DNA of 38,474 nucleotides from Gemmatimonadota bacterium (GCA_003221805.1 QHUA01000143.1:10455-48928), one strand, 5' to 3'; shown: positions 1 to 8,741, numbered from the stretch's first letter. Notes: a model not told the origin generated them from the letters alone. A program made the numbers and translations.

Positions 1-1489
1 ATATAGTTGGCGCCACACCGCACAGCGCTCCGCCCGAGCGCAGCCGCTGCTCCTGATCCCAATCGATCACGATGAACGGAACCGGGTTCGTGGTGTGTGC
101 CGTGTGCGGACCGCCGGTCTCCGGATCGATCAACATCTCCGCGTTGCCATGATCCGCCGTCACGATCAGGCGCATGCCGGCTGTTTCTGCCGCCTTCAGA
201 ACTCTCGCCAGCGATTGGTCGACCGTCTCCACTGCCTTGATCGTCGCTGGAATAGAGCCGCTGTGCCCGACCATGTCCGCATTCGCGTAGTTACAGAGAA
301 TGAAATCGTGTTCGCCTGAAGAAATACCCTTCACCAGCGCGTCCGTTACTCCTTCGGCACTCATCTCCGGCTTTAGGTCGTACGTCGCCACTTTGGGACT
401 GGGGACCAGTACGCGATGCTCGCACGGAAAAGGAGCCTCGACGCCGCCGTTGAAGAAGTAAGTCACGTGCGGATACTTCTCGGTTTCCGCCGTCTTCAGC
501 ATGTCCAGCCCATGCGACGACAGCACCTCGGCCAGAATTTGCACCATCGATGTCGGCTCGAACGCCACCGGGACGTCGAACGTCTTGTCATAATTGGTGA
601 GGGTCGTGACAGTCACATTCGGGCCAGAAGTGGTGTCGAAGCCCTCGACGTTCCGCTCGATCAGCGAGCGCACGATCTGCCGCATCCTGTCGGAGCGATA
701 GTTGAAGCAGATGACTGCGTCACCGTCCCTCATCGGCGCCACCGGTTTCCCGTTCTCGACGATCACGACCGGCAGCATGAACTCGTCGGTCTTGCCCGCT
801 TCATAGGATTTGCGGATTGCTTCAAGCGGATCGGTCTCGCGGGCACCCTCGCCGAGGACGACCGCGCGATACGCCAGCTGGGTGCGATCCCAGCGACGAT
901 CACGATCCATCGCGTAATAGCGTCCCGAGACGCTCGCGATTTTCGTTGGAGAGCCGATCTTCCGGATGTAGTCCAGCAGTTCCTGCATGTAGCCGAGCGC
1001 CGACTTCGGCAGAGTATCGCGCCCGTCGAGGAAGGCGTGAATTGCCACCTTATCGATACCTTCTCGCTTCGCGAGATCGAGCAGCGCAAAGGAGTGCTTG
1101 TCGATGGCGTGCACGCCGCCCGTGCCGATCAGCCCCACCAAATGCAAGGTGCCACCGTTGCCCTTGACCTGACGGCATGCGCCCACCAGCGCGGGATTGG
1201 TGTAGAAGCTCCCCTCGGCGATGGCCGAAGAGATGCGTACCAGATCCTGCATCACGACGCGGCCCGCGCCGAGATTGAGGTGTCCGACTTCGCTGTTCCC
1301 CATCTGCCCCTCGGGCAGACCGACGCGCAGCCCGGATGCTTCGAGCAGCGTGCGCGACCCGCGAGCCCAGAGAGAATCCCACGTCGGGGTGTCTGCTAGA
1401 GCGATAGCGTTTCCGATAGTTTCGGCGCGGTAGCCCCAGCCATCGAGTACAATTAGCGCGACTGGCCGCGCCCGCTGTGTGCTTGCCAT
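1..1489 (-). CDS. gpmI: 2,3-bisphosphoglycerate-independent phosphoglycerate mutase (3' end runs off the window)
   Basis: Reverse-strand reading from the ATG at 1489 gives MASTQRARPVALIVLDGWGYRAETIGNAIALADTPTWDSL...GLPEGQMGNSEVGHLNLGAGRVVMQDL, and near the window edge ...WDQEQRLRSGGALCGVAPTI. These match GpmI LDGWG, GQMGNSEVGH and LCDVAPT motifs. Absent from the ORF track because it has no stop inside the window. Confidence 0.93.
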   Translation of the reverse strand, partial: MASTQRARPVALIVLDGWGYRAETIGNAIALADTPTWDSLWARGSRTLLEASGLRVGLPEGQMGNSEVGHLNLGAGRVVMQDLVRISSAIAEGSFYTNPALVGACRQVKGNGGTLHLVGLIGTGGVHAIDKHSFALLDLAKREGIDKVAIHAFLDGRDTLPKSALGYMQELLDYIRKIGSPTKIASVSGRYYAMDRDRRWDRTQLAYRAVVLGEGARETDPLEAIRKSYEAGKTDEFMLPVVIVENGKPVAPMRDGDAVICFNYRSDRMRQIVRSLIERNVEGFDTTSGPNVTVTTLTNYDKTFDVPVAFEPTSMVQILAEVLSSHGLDMLKTAETEKYPHVTYFFNGGVEAPFPCEHRVLVPSPKVATYDLKPEMSAEGVTDALVKGISSGEHDFILCNYANADMVGHSGSIPATIKAVETVDQSLARVLKAAETAGMRLIVTADHGNAEMLIDPETGGPHTAHTTNPVPFIVIDWDQEQRLRSGGALCGVAPTI

Positions 1490-1536
1490 TATATCAGTAA
1501 TGTAATCCTACCCGACGAGAGGGCGCGAAGACCAAA

Positions 1537-2208
1537 ATGGAAATCTTCAGACCCAGGCAGGAATCCGGCTTGGAAACGCGTCGTCGCCCGGAACGCGCGG
1601 GCGAAGGCGATCGTAGGCGCGGATCTTGGCGCGATTTTCGGCGCGCGTATCCGAGCTTCGTTTTCGTGCTGGGGCTCGGCCTGATCGCGATGGTCGCCGT
1701 CGACGCGTGGCTCATCGCCAAGAGAGTCACATACAATCACGACGTGAAGGTGCTCCGTGAGCACATGACGGACGCCGAGCGCGAGCGGACCGATGCCATC
1801 GTGCAGTCGGAGCAAAACAAGCTTCAGATCGCGATCGAGTTGGCGAAGCGTCAGGCAAAGTTTGACAAGAAACTTCACCTCAACGTTTCCGTCGACAGTG
1901 CGCGGATGTATCTGACGAGAGAAGGAGCGCTGCTCCGCGAGATGCCGGTTCAGTTCGGGCCCGAGCGAGTCCCTGCCGAATCATCGAGCGCTCCACCGGC
2001 GGCGCTGCCCCGGGGGGAGCGAACCGTCGCCGATATTTCGGATACCAGGATCACGCTCGATGGAGGAACGCAGATTCTGACTTCGTCCAGTGCTAACCTG
2101 GCCAATGACTCGACGCCTGTTCCGCCCGGGGCGCTACGGATCAGAAAGGAAGACATGGACGCGATCATGCCGAACCTTAGTGCCGGTATGAAGGTATACT
2201 TTTACTGA
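1537..2208 (+). CDS. Membrane-anchored degenerate L,D-transpeptidase (YkuD-like) paralogue, predicted non-catalytic
   Basis: N-terminal TM (FVFVLGLGLIAMVAVDAWLIA). Its C-terminus GALRIRKEDMDAIMPNLSAGMKVYFY aligns with the next gene's GCVRMRNEDIERLYPMVSIGTPVYIY. Confidence 0.7.
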   Translation: MEIFRPRQESGLETRRRPERAGEGDRRRGSWRDFRRAYPSFVFVLGLGLIAMVAVDAWLIAKRVTYNHDVKVLREHMTDAERERTDAIVQSEQNKLQIAIELAKRQAKFDKKLHLNVSVDSARMYLTREGALLREMPVQFGPERVPAESSSAPPAALPRGERTVADISDTRITLDGGTQILTSSSANLANDSTPVPPGALRIRKEDMDAIMPNLSAGMKVYFY

Positions 2209-2273
2209 CTTCACATGTTTTGGTCGATGGCTCACGCCGCCGATCGATGGCGAACGCAGCACCGAGGTAGCTA

Positions 2274-3131
2274 ATGGGAGTGAGCAAGATCTTTTCGTAC
2301 GGCGGCAAGACCGTCTGGATGCTGATCACGGGATTCGTGATTGCAGCGATCCTCAGTGTCATGCTGCTCACGAGAACCGCGGAGCTTCGTTACCAGCGCG
2401 ATGTCAATCGCATGGTCTATAACGACAACCTCGGCGTTCTCAACGAGGTGAAGTCGAAGCTCGGCATGTCGGGGGACAGTCTCAAGGCACTGCTCAACGA
2501 GAGCCCGGCCGAAGCGGCCAACCTACCGTACATCGTCGTCAGCATGGCGGACCACCGACTGTGGTACAAGCAGGGCAAGGAAATCCTGTTCGAGGCACGT
2601 GTTGCGACGGGCAGTGGCAAGGAGCTGGTCGGCGGCGCGAGCGGGCAGTGGCGATTCGAGACACCGCGCGGCCGACTGACGGTGAAGGCCAAGGATGAGG
2701 ATCCCGCGTGGGTTCCGCCCGATTGGCATTACGTCGAGCAGGCTCACAAGAAGGGACTCGGCATCATCCACCTCGATGCCGGTGAGGCGATCCCAACCGG
2801 CGACGGCGGGGTCGTCACGACCAAGAACGGCGAGGTCGTTCGACGTTACGGTAACGGCTCCACGGTGTCTTTAGGTGGAGGGGTCGAAGGAAAGGAGATC
2901 GTAGTGAATGGAAACATTGTTGTGCCGCCTTACGGCACCACTGCACGCAGATACATGGGCGTCCTCGGAACGCGCCGCCTCGAACTCGGGGACGGCTATG
3001 GCATTCATGGTACTGACCATCCCGAAACCATCGGGCAGTCGGTGAGCCACGGTTGCGTGCGCATGCGCAACGAAGACATTGAACGCCTCTACCCAATGGT
3101 GTCGATTGGCACTCCCGTATACATCTATTAG
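2274..3131 (+). CDS. L,D-transpeptidase (YkuD domain), membrane anchored
   Basis: N-terminal TM; catalytic signature GYGIHGTDHPETIGQSVSHGCVRMRNEDIERLY. Confidence 0.92.
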   Translation: MGVSKIFSYGGKTVWMLITGFVIAAILSVMLLTRTAELRYQRDVNRMVYNDNLGVLNEVKSKLGMSGDSLKALLNESPAEAANLPYIVVSMADHRLWYKQGKEILFEARVATGSGKELVGGASGQWRFETPRGRLTVKAKDEDPAWVPPDWHYVEQAHKKGLGIIHLDAGEAIPTGDGGVVTTKNGEVVRRYGNGSTVSLGGGVEGKEIVVNGNIVVPPYGTTARRYMGVLGTRRLELGDGYGIHGTDHPETIGQSVSHGCVRMRNEDIERLYPMVSIGTPVYIY

Positions 3132-4227
3132 TCCAGAAAAGCCCTTGGCGTCGGCGGTCGTAGGAGAGAGAAGGGAGCACCCAACGGGCGAAGAGCTCGA
3201 GCTGCCCGATGATCTCCCGGTCCGCAAGCGCCACACGGCACGCATGGTCTGGTTTGCCATGGGGGCTGTCGCCGCTGTTGGCGCGTTCCAGTTTCTCCAG
3301 GCAGCCGACGACGCTACCGACCGGCCGATCGGAACGTATATCGCGCGCTCGATGGTTCCGATCGCCGAGCCCTCTATCAGCGCGTTCGGCGCCAGCGGTG
3401 AGGTGAAGCTCGCGTTCGCGCTGCCGGCGCAGGAATTCTCCTATCCTCTCGACGTCCACGGCGACCCCACCGCCCTGCAGTACGCGTGGATCCGAGTCGG
3501 TGATTCGGCGTTGGCGACTGCCGCCCAGCCGCTGACCGGCGACAAAGTCTCCGCCCCGCCACAGGCGGGCTTCTATCGGCTCACCCTTCTGAAGAGCGGC
3601 CAACGGCGCTCGGTGGAAGGCCTGACGCTGGCCGTTCTCGTTCCGTTCACGGAGAAAGAGAAGGGAATGCTGCGGGGATATCGCATCGGGACGTATCTCG
3701 GTGAACGGATGCGAGGCAGGACGCCGCCGCCCGAAGGATTCCTCGAGATCAGCCCTGCCGACGTCGATCTGCCCATCACCAAGCACCTCAAGGTCGGCGA
3801 TTTCCTGAACCACGATCAGCAGGGAAAGTGGCCGAGCTACTCGGCAATCAATCCAAAGCTCCTCGACAAACTGGAGCTGGTGATTCAGGAGATCGCGCGC
3901 TGGCACGGCGACAAGGCGGTGGCCGACATCGACATCGATGTGCATTCCGGATTTCGCGCGCCCGAACACAATCGCCGGGTCCAGCGTGCCGCTAGTGATA
4001 GCCAGCACCAATATGGTGACGCTGCGGACGTGGCGATCGACGCGAATGGGGACGGTAAAATCACCGCTATCGACAGCCGCATGGTAGGTTTGGCGGTGGA
4101 GATCGTCGAGCTCAAACATCCAGACCTGGTTGGAGGGCTCGGCATCTACACGAGTGGTCACTCCAGCACGAATTACGTACATATTGATGTACGGGGCAGG
4201 CGCGCACGGTGGCGGGGCGGCGGGTGA
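3079..4227 (+). CDS. M15-family (DUF882/peptidase M15A-like) murein peptidase with N-terminal TM; true start probably downstream of 3079
   Basis: IDVHSGFRAPEHNRRVQ...SQHQYGDAADVAID...NYVHIDVRG matches the M15 HxxGxAxD and terminal His zinc-ligand pattern. The first ORF codons overlap the preceding CDS, so a later start (e.g. ATG 3244, MVWFAMGAVAAVGAFQF) is likely. Confidence 0.8.
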   Translation: MNASTQWCRLALPYTSISPEKPLASAVVGERREHPTGEELELPDDLPVRKRHTARMVWFAMGAVAAVGAFQFLQAADDATDRPIGTYIARSMVPIAEPSISAFGASGEVKLAFALPAQEFSYPLDVHGDPTALQYAWIRVGDSALATAAQPLTGDKVSAPPQAGFYRLTLLKSGQRRSVEGLTLAVLVPFTEKEKGMLRGYRIGTYLGERMRGRTPPPEGFLEISPADVDLPITKHLKVGDFLNHDQQGKWPSYSAINPKLLDKLELVIQEIARWHGDKAVADIDIDVHSGFRAPEHNRRVQRAASDSQHQYGDAADVAIDANGDGKITAIDSRMVGLAVEIVELKHPDLVGGLGIYTSGHSSTNYVHIDVRGRRARWRGGG

Positions 4228-4362
4228 GCCTGATTGCATGCTGGCGCCGGCAGCCGTAAGCAGGTTGCAAGCAGCCGGCCGCCGGTAGTGTTCTGTTGAT
4301 CTTCGCCGGTCGCACTGAGCCGCACGCAGCCGCACGCACAATGGGAAGGGAGACAAACCGCG

Positions 4363-4785
4363 ATGAACGATATTCTGCGCGAAAGGCTGATTCGGAAGCT
4401 CGACACCCTTCCTGAAGAAAAGATCTACCAGATCCTCGATTACATCGATTTTCTGGAATCGAAGTACGCTCCCAAAGTCTCGACCGCGCCCAACCCCCTG
4501 AGGCGATTTGCCGAGGGCGTCGAAGACACCCTGCGTGCGGGGAAAATGTCCGCGGGCGCGATCGCCGGGACGATGAACGTGATGAACAAGGCGGTTGGCG
4601 TGGTCACCGACGTCGCTAACGCTGGCAAGTCAGTTGCAACGGAGATAGCGGGGGTAGTGACTTCGGTTACATCTTCGAAGCCACAACAGCCGCCTCCGGG
4701 GCCGACTGGTCCCGCCGCGACACCACCGGCGTCAGCCTCGACCCAGACTCCGCCAACCCAGCCACCGGGAGATCAGCGCAAGTGA
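4363..4785 (+). CDS. Conserved hypothetical small protein with Pro/Thr-rich tail
   Basis: MNDILRERLIRKLDTLPEEKIYQILDYIDFLESKYAPK; SD-like AAGGGAG upstream; good frame. Confidence 0.65.
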   Translation: MNDILRERLIRKLDTLPEEKIYQILDYIDFLESKYAPKVSTAPNPLRRFAEGVEDTLRAGKMSAGAIAGTMNVMNKAVGVVTDVANAGKSVATEIAGVVTSVTSSKPQQPPPGPTGPAATPPASASTQTPPTQPPGDQRK

Positions 4786-5306
4786 GAGCTCAATCGACTC
4801 GTTCCAGCGCGGCATCAGCGCGGAAAGCGGCGCGTCGCTCCACACGCGGCAATACGAGCGCGAGCGCATCCCGCGCATACGAGACGCCGCGCGAAACGGA
4901 GTCGACTGACATGCCGACCAGTCGCGCCGGAGCGAAGCGCACCATCATCACCACGATGAAGGAGCTGCCGAATTTCCTTCGCCTTCTCGGCGGCTTGCTG
5001 ACCGATCGACGCGTTTCCAACACCGATAAGCTGCTCGTCGGCGGCGCAATCGGTTACATCTTGCTGCCGATGGATTTCATTCCGGACTACATCCCCTTCC
5101 TCGGCGAAATCGACGACCTGTTCCTGCTGGTGCTGGCGCTCCAGCGATTGATCGCGAACGCGCCCAGGTCGGTGCTCGAGGATCACTGGATGGGCGAGCC
5201 GGGTTCGCTGCGCTCTCTGGATCTCGAGCGCATCCTCGTGGCGGCGGCGTTCTTCCTGCCGCGGCGAGTCAGACGGCGGCTGCGTGCGATTGGCCGGGAG
5301 ATCTAA
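4782..5306 (+). CDS. YkvA/DUF1232 family membrane protein
   Basis: DKLLVGGAIGYILLPMDFIPDYIPFLGEIDDLFLLVLALQRLIANAP is the DUF1232 core. Start may be GTG 4782 or ATG 4911. Confidence 0.85.
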   Translation: MRAQSTRSSAASARKAARRSTRGNTSASASRAYETPRETESTDMPTSRAGAKRTIITTMKELPNFLRLLGGLLTDRRVSNTDKLLVGGAIGYILLPMDFIPDYIPFLGEIDDLFLLVLALQRLIANAPRSVLEDHWMGEPGSLRSLDLERILVAAAFFLPRRVRRRLRAIGREI

Positions 5307-5736
5307 AGCAGTCATACTGCTTGCGGCGCTATTCGAGCTGAGCGCCTGTCACCGGGGTACCCAGGAAGAGATAGGCTTGATGATTGGCCGCTGCTCGAGT
5401 CGCGTCCATTCCAAGGGCGTAGCGGCGCGGTTGCCGGCCGCGCCGTCGTTGAGACCCGGAGTCGGTGGAGTGATCGGCACGCTCGCGGATTCCGGTGGCG
5501 CACTGCCGCACTATTCGATTCTTGCGACTGCTCCCGGCGACAGCCCCGACGCACCACATGCTACCACCACCGCTGACAGCGTCGGAGGATTCGTATTCGA
5601 TGCGCTCCAACCTGGACGATACAGGCTCTTCGTGCGTGCGTTCGCGCACAAGCCCGATTCGACGGATGTCGACGTCGCCAGGGGTCACGTCGACACGGTT
5701 CGACTGCGGCCACAGTTTTTCGAGTGCGTGGGCTGA
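5284..5736 (+). CDS. Putative lipoprotein with carboxypeptidase-regulatory-like (Ig-like) fold
   Basis: Signal peptide with lipobox-like LSAC; GGFVFDALQPGRYRLFVRAFAH...DVDVARGHVDTVRL. Confidence 0.65.
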   Translation: MRLAGRSKAVILLAALFELSACHRGTQEEIGLMIGRCSSRVHSKGVAARLPAAPSLRPGVGGVIGTLADSGGALPHYSILATAPGDSPDAPHATTTADSVGGFVFDALQPGRYRLFVRAFAHKPDSTDVDVARGHVDTVRLRPQFFECVG

Positions 5737-5798
5737 AGCGGGAAGCGGGAAGCGGGAAGCGGGAAGCGGGTTACGGGTTACGGGTTACGGGTAACGGA
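5736..5798 (+). repeat. Tandem heptamer array: 5x AAGCGGG, then 3x TTACGGG, then 1 degenerate unit (TAACGGA)
   Basis: Direct reading: aagcggg x5 (5736-5770), ttacggg x3 (5771-5791), taacgga (5792-5798). Eight GGG runs separated by 4-nt loops. Confidence 0.95.
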
Positions 5799-5807
5799 TA
5801 ATCAACT

Positions 5808-5836
5808 TTGACAACCCATAAACCTCCGCCCATAGT
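5808..5836 (+). promoter_or_regulatory. Candidate sigma70-type promoter (TTGACA-N17-CATAGT) upstream of the DUF2277 gene
   Basis: Exact -35 consensus at 5808-5813 and a 4/6 match -10 at 5831-5836. Confidence 0.5.
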
Positions 5837-5909
5837 ACGAACATTGCGCGTGCCCGAGCCGTAATCGATTTTGAAACCCAGTCTAGCCGATCGACGAGGA
5901 ACAGTAATT

Positions 5910-6176
5910 ATGTGCAGGAACATCAAGACGCTCGCCAACTTCGAGCCGCCAGCCACCGACGACGAAATCCGCGCCTCAGCGCTCCAATTCGTCCGCAAGT
6001 TGAGTGGCACCGCCAAACCATCGCACGTCAACGAAGCGGCGTTCAATCAGGCCGTGGACGAGGTTACCGCAGCGGCACACAAGCTCGTCCACTCGCTCAC
6101 AATCAACGCGCCACCCCGCAACCGCGAGGTCGAGATGCGCAAGGCGCATGAACGCGCGGTCAAACGGTTCGCGTGA
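5910..6176 (+). CDS. DUF2277 family protein
   Basis: MCRNIKTLANFEPPATDDEIRASALQFVRKLSGTAKPSHVNEAAFNQAVDEVT; SD GAGGAA precedes the ATG at 5910. Confidence 0.85.
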   Translation: MCRNIKTLANFEPPATDDEIRASALQFVRKLSGTAKPSHVNEAAFNQAVDEVTAAAHKLVHSLTINAPPRNREVEMRKAHERAVKRFA

Positions 6177-6177
6177 G

Positions 6178-6426
6178 GTGAACGGATTGGTGCTGCTCGT
6201 TGCCGGCGCCGGCGTGCTCGCGGGTTGCGCGCGCCCGCCGTACGTCGAGCCGGCACCCAACGGCGCGGTGATAAAGTCCGCCCGCCTCGGTCTCTACACC
6301 AAGGAAGTGATGACGAAGAAGGAACCGGATACGCTCGTCGCTAATGACGCGACGATTTGCCGGGTGCCTCCCGATCGCTATAAATCCACGGCGGTTCACA
6401 CACTGGTGTACTGCAACTGGCAATAA
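6178..6426 (+). CDS. Small putative lipoprotein
   Basis: MNGLVLLVAGAGVLAGCARPPYVEPAPNGAVIK with lipobox LAGC; GTG 6178 start (ATG 6148 also possible). Confidence 0.6.
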   Translation: MNGLVLLVAGAGVLAGCARPPYVEPAPNGAVIKSARLGLYTKEVMTKKEPDTLVANDATICRVPPDRYKSTAVHTLVYCNWQ

Positions 6427-6463
6427 AGACCCCGCCCAACCTCTTGCGTGCCGAGATCCCGAA

Positions 6464-7171
6464 ATGAAAACTCTCTGCCTCGCAGTTCTCCTGAGCGTGC
6501 TCGCTGCAGCTAACACCGACGCGCAACCGACCGAGCAGCAGCTCCGCACCGACTGGGCGAATCTCGCCAGGTTCCGCGACGCCAACGCCAAACTTCCGCC
6601 ACCGGTGAAAAAAGAGAATCGCGTCGTGTTCCTCGGGAACTCGATCACCGAGGGCTGGCAGAAGTACTTCGACGTAATGTTCCCGGGCAAGCCGTACATC
6701 AATCGCGGCATTGGTGGTCAAACCACGCCCCAGATGCTGGTTCGCTTTCACCCGGACGTCGTCGCGCTGAAGCCAAAGGTCGTCGTGATTCTGGCCGGCA
6801 CCAACGACATCGCCGGCAATACTGGTCCCTCCACCCTCGAGATGATCGAAGACAACCTCGCGTCGATGGCCGAGATCGCGAAATCGAATGGAATTAAGGT
6901 TGTCCTCTCCTCGGTGCTGCCGGTCTTTGACTACCCGTGGAAGCCGGGGCTCGAACCGGCCCCAAAAATCATCGCCCTCAACAAGTGGATGAAAGACTAC
7001 GCCCGACAGCACGGAGCGATCTATCTCGACTACCATTCGGCGATGGCTGACGCGCGCGGCGGAATGAGAGAGGGGCTTGCCTCGGACGGGGTACACCCTA
7101 ACGAGGCGGGCTATCGCATAATGGCTCCCCTCGCTGAACAAGCGATCGAAAAGGCACTGCGAGCAAAGTGA
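6464..7171 (+). CDS. Secreted SGNH/GDSL-type esterase
   Basis: Signal peptide MKTLCLAVLLSVLAAANTDAQ; VVFLGNSITEGW, GTNDIAGN, DGVHPNEAGY blocks. Confidence 0.9.
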   Translation: MKTLCLAVLLSVLAAANTDAQPTEQQLRTDWANLARFRDANAKLPPPVKKENRVVFLGNSITEGWQKYFDVMFPGKPYINRGIGGQTTPQMLVRFHPDVVALKPKVVVILAGTNDIAGNTGPSTLEMIEDNLASMAEIAKSNGIKVVLSSVLPVFDYPWKPGLEPAPKIIALNKWMKDYARQHGAIYLDYHSAMADARGGMREGLASDGVHPNEAGYRIMAPLAEQAIEKALRAK

Positions 7172-7213
7172 GCTCGGGCTGTGGGAGAAGTCCCGCCGGC
7201 GCGGCGCCAAGCG

Positions 7214-8527
7214 TTAGTTGAACTTCGTCGTCCTCCAGAGGGAAATTGCGGCGGTCATCAGCATGCCAAGCGTCGCCACGATCAGCGCCGCTACCCAGCC
7301 GCCTCGCACCGCTATCTGAGGCGATTGCGCGTTGACCGCGAAACCGACGATGATGACCGTGGCAATCGTTACGACCAGCCAATCGATCCACGTTCGTCTC
7401 CGTTTTCCGCCGGCGTCCTCGCCCGCGATGCGTGCCCGCGTGTATCGCGAGTCGACCCCATAACGTTGCGCCTCATTGAGCGCCGCTTCTTCCCAGCGCT
7501 GGTGCTCGCTCCGACTGACAGACGATAGCGCGATGATACCCGCGCCGAGTGCCATGACGACGGATCCACCGATTACCTGCGACAGCACCGATTGCGACGC
7601 ACCTCGCAGCTCGCCGAACACCAGGATTCCCCAGGCGAGTCCCCATAGCTGATTGGTATTCGAGAGCGGAATGCCGCGGGTGATGCCTGCGTATTTGACC
7701 GCGTACTGCTGGAACAGGTCGCCGACGACCCAAACGAAGCCACCGGCGAGCAGCCAGAACAGCACGTGCCGCGCACCCGACAATTCGCTCCACAGCTGCG
7801 TCGCCCCGCCGGAGTAAGTGAGGGCAAGAGCCGTCATCATCCCCAGCTCGCCAACCGTGAAGAATGTGATGAACGACAGCGGGCTCATTCCGGTCAGGTA
7901 GGCTTTGCGATACGGGATGTACATCGTTCCCCACAACGCCCCGGCGGCGAGCGCCGCTGCCACGCCGCGCATCGCGTCTTTCGCCGGCACCTGCGCTGCG
8001 GACGCGGCAGCGAGCGCTGTTCCCCCCGCAAACATCAACAGTGCGCCACCGAGTACTCCGAGCCAACGCCGCCAGTCTGCTCCGCGCAGCTCCCGAAAGA
8101 AAACGATACCCCAGAGAATTCCGAGCAGGCTGTTGCTGTTCCACAGCGGGAACGCGATGCTGAGGCCGACGTCGCGGACTGCGAAAATTGTCAGCGTGTT
8201 GGCGACGGCCCACAGGCAGCCGGCGAGCACCGCCCACACGATGAGATGCGGGGCTTGCCGCAGATCTGCCGCGACGTACGACGTCCCCTGGATCAAAGCT
8301 GGTAGTGTCCACCGCGCCAGAAAAACGCCGATCACCATGCCGAGCGAGATCACCACCGGTGATAGCCCGAGCGTCACCAGCTTCGTCGGCGCCTCGGCGG
8401 CCCCCAGCCACGCGCCCGCAGTGACTCCGCACAGCATGCCGACACCCTGCAGAGTGCGAAGGCGATGCGGATCGATCGCAACTCGCTCGGCGCTGTTACG
8501 GCTGATTTCTTCCGCTGTCGCGCTCAA
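7214..8527 (-). CDS. DMT-superfamily/GRP-type sugar transporter
   Basis: Multiple TM segments: GVGMLCGVTAGAWLGAAEAPTKLV, IVWAVLAGCLWAVANTLTIFAVRDVGLSIAFPLWNSNSLLGILWGIVFFREL, GITRGIPLSNTNQLWGLAWGILVFGEL. TTG start at 8527 is inferred from its TTGA overlap with the upstream small ORF. Confidence 0.75.
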   Translation of the reverse strand: MSATAEEISRNSAERVAIDPHRLRTLQGVGMLCGVTAGAWLGAAEAPTKLVTLGLSPVVISLGMVIGVFLARWTLPALIQGTSYVAADLRQAPHLIVWAVLAGCLWAVANTLTIFAVRDVGLSIAFPLWNSNSLLGILWGIVFFRELRGADWRRWLGVLGGALLMFAGGTALAAASAAQVPAKDAMRGVAAALAAGALWGTMYIPYRKAYLTGMSPLSFITFFTVGELGMMTALALTYSGGATQLWSELSGARHVLFWLLAGGFVWVVGDLFQQYAVKYAGITRGIPLSNTNQLWGLAWGILVFGELRGASQSVLSQVIGGSVVMALGAGIIALSSVSRSEHQRWEEAALNEAQRYGVDSRYTRARIAGEDAGGKRRRTWIDWLVVTIATVIIVGFAVNAQSPQIAVRGGWVAALIVATLGMLMTAAISLWRTTKFN

Positions 8528-8646
8528 GAAATCCAGCGCAGTATTAGGAGACCGGCGATGAGTACTGCAACGGGGACCCAGAACTGCACGTCGCGGACGA
8601 CGAGGCTCAACCAGCTGCGGGAAGATTGCTCGCGATCGTCGGTCAT
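8524..8646 (-). CDS. 40-aa single-TM small protein, translationally coupled to the transporter
   Basis: MTDDREQSSRSWLSLVVRDVQFWVPVAVLIAGLLILRWIS*; stop TGA overlaps the transporter's candidate TTG start (TTGA). Confidence 0.55.
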   Translation of the reverse strand: MTDDREQSSRSWLSLVVRDVQFWVPVAVLIAGLLILRWIS

Positions 8647-8741
8647 TCGTCTCTCGGCGAGGGGGCGGGCAATACTGGGAGGACTGGCGGCCCCGCGCAA
8701 GAGCGGCATCATTCAAGTCTCACCTTCGGACGGAGACTTCC

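Noticed and set aside
416-1399. 327-aa + strand ORF
   Set aside because: Antisense shadow of gpmI; His/Arg-rich translation with no recognisable domain, typical of high-GC opposite-strand ORFs.
1484-1495. TATAAT on the - strand overlapping the gpmI start (TATAATGGC)
   Set aside because: As a -10 it would put the TSS inside the coding start; the motif is probably coincidental, and TACATT 9 nt before the ATG is the better candidate.
4299-4341. GCCGCACGCA direct repeat (two copies) before the 4363 gene
   Set aside because: Only two copies in GC-rich spacer; insufficient to support function.
2815-4356. 513-aa - strand ORF
   Set aside because: Antisense to the L,D-transpeptidase and M15 genes, which carry clear catalytic motifs; the shadow has none.
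6341-7210. 289-aa - strand ORF
   Set aside because: Antisense to the SGNH hydrolase, which has well-defined motifs.
7473-8432. 319-aa - strand alternate-frame ORF
   Set aside because: Same-strand frame shadow of the transporter; Arg/Gly-rich with no TM pattern.
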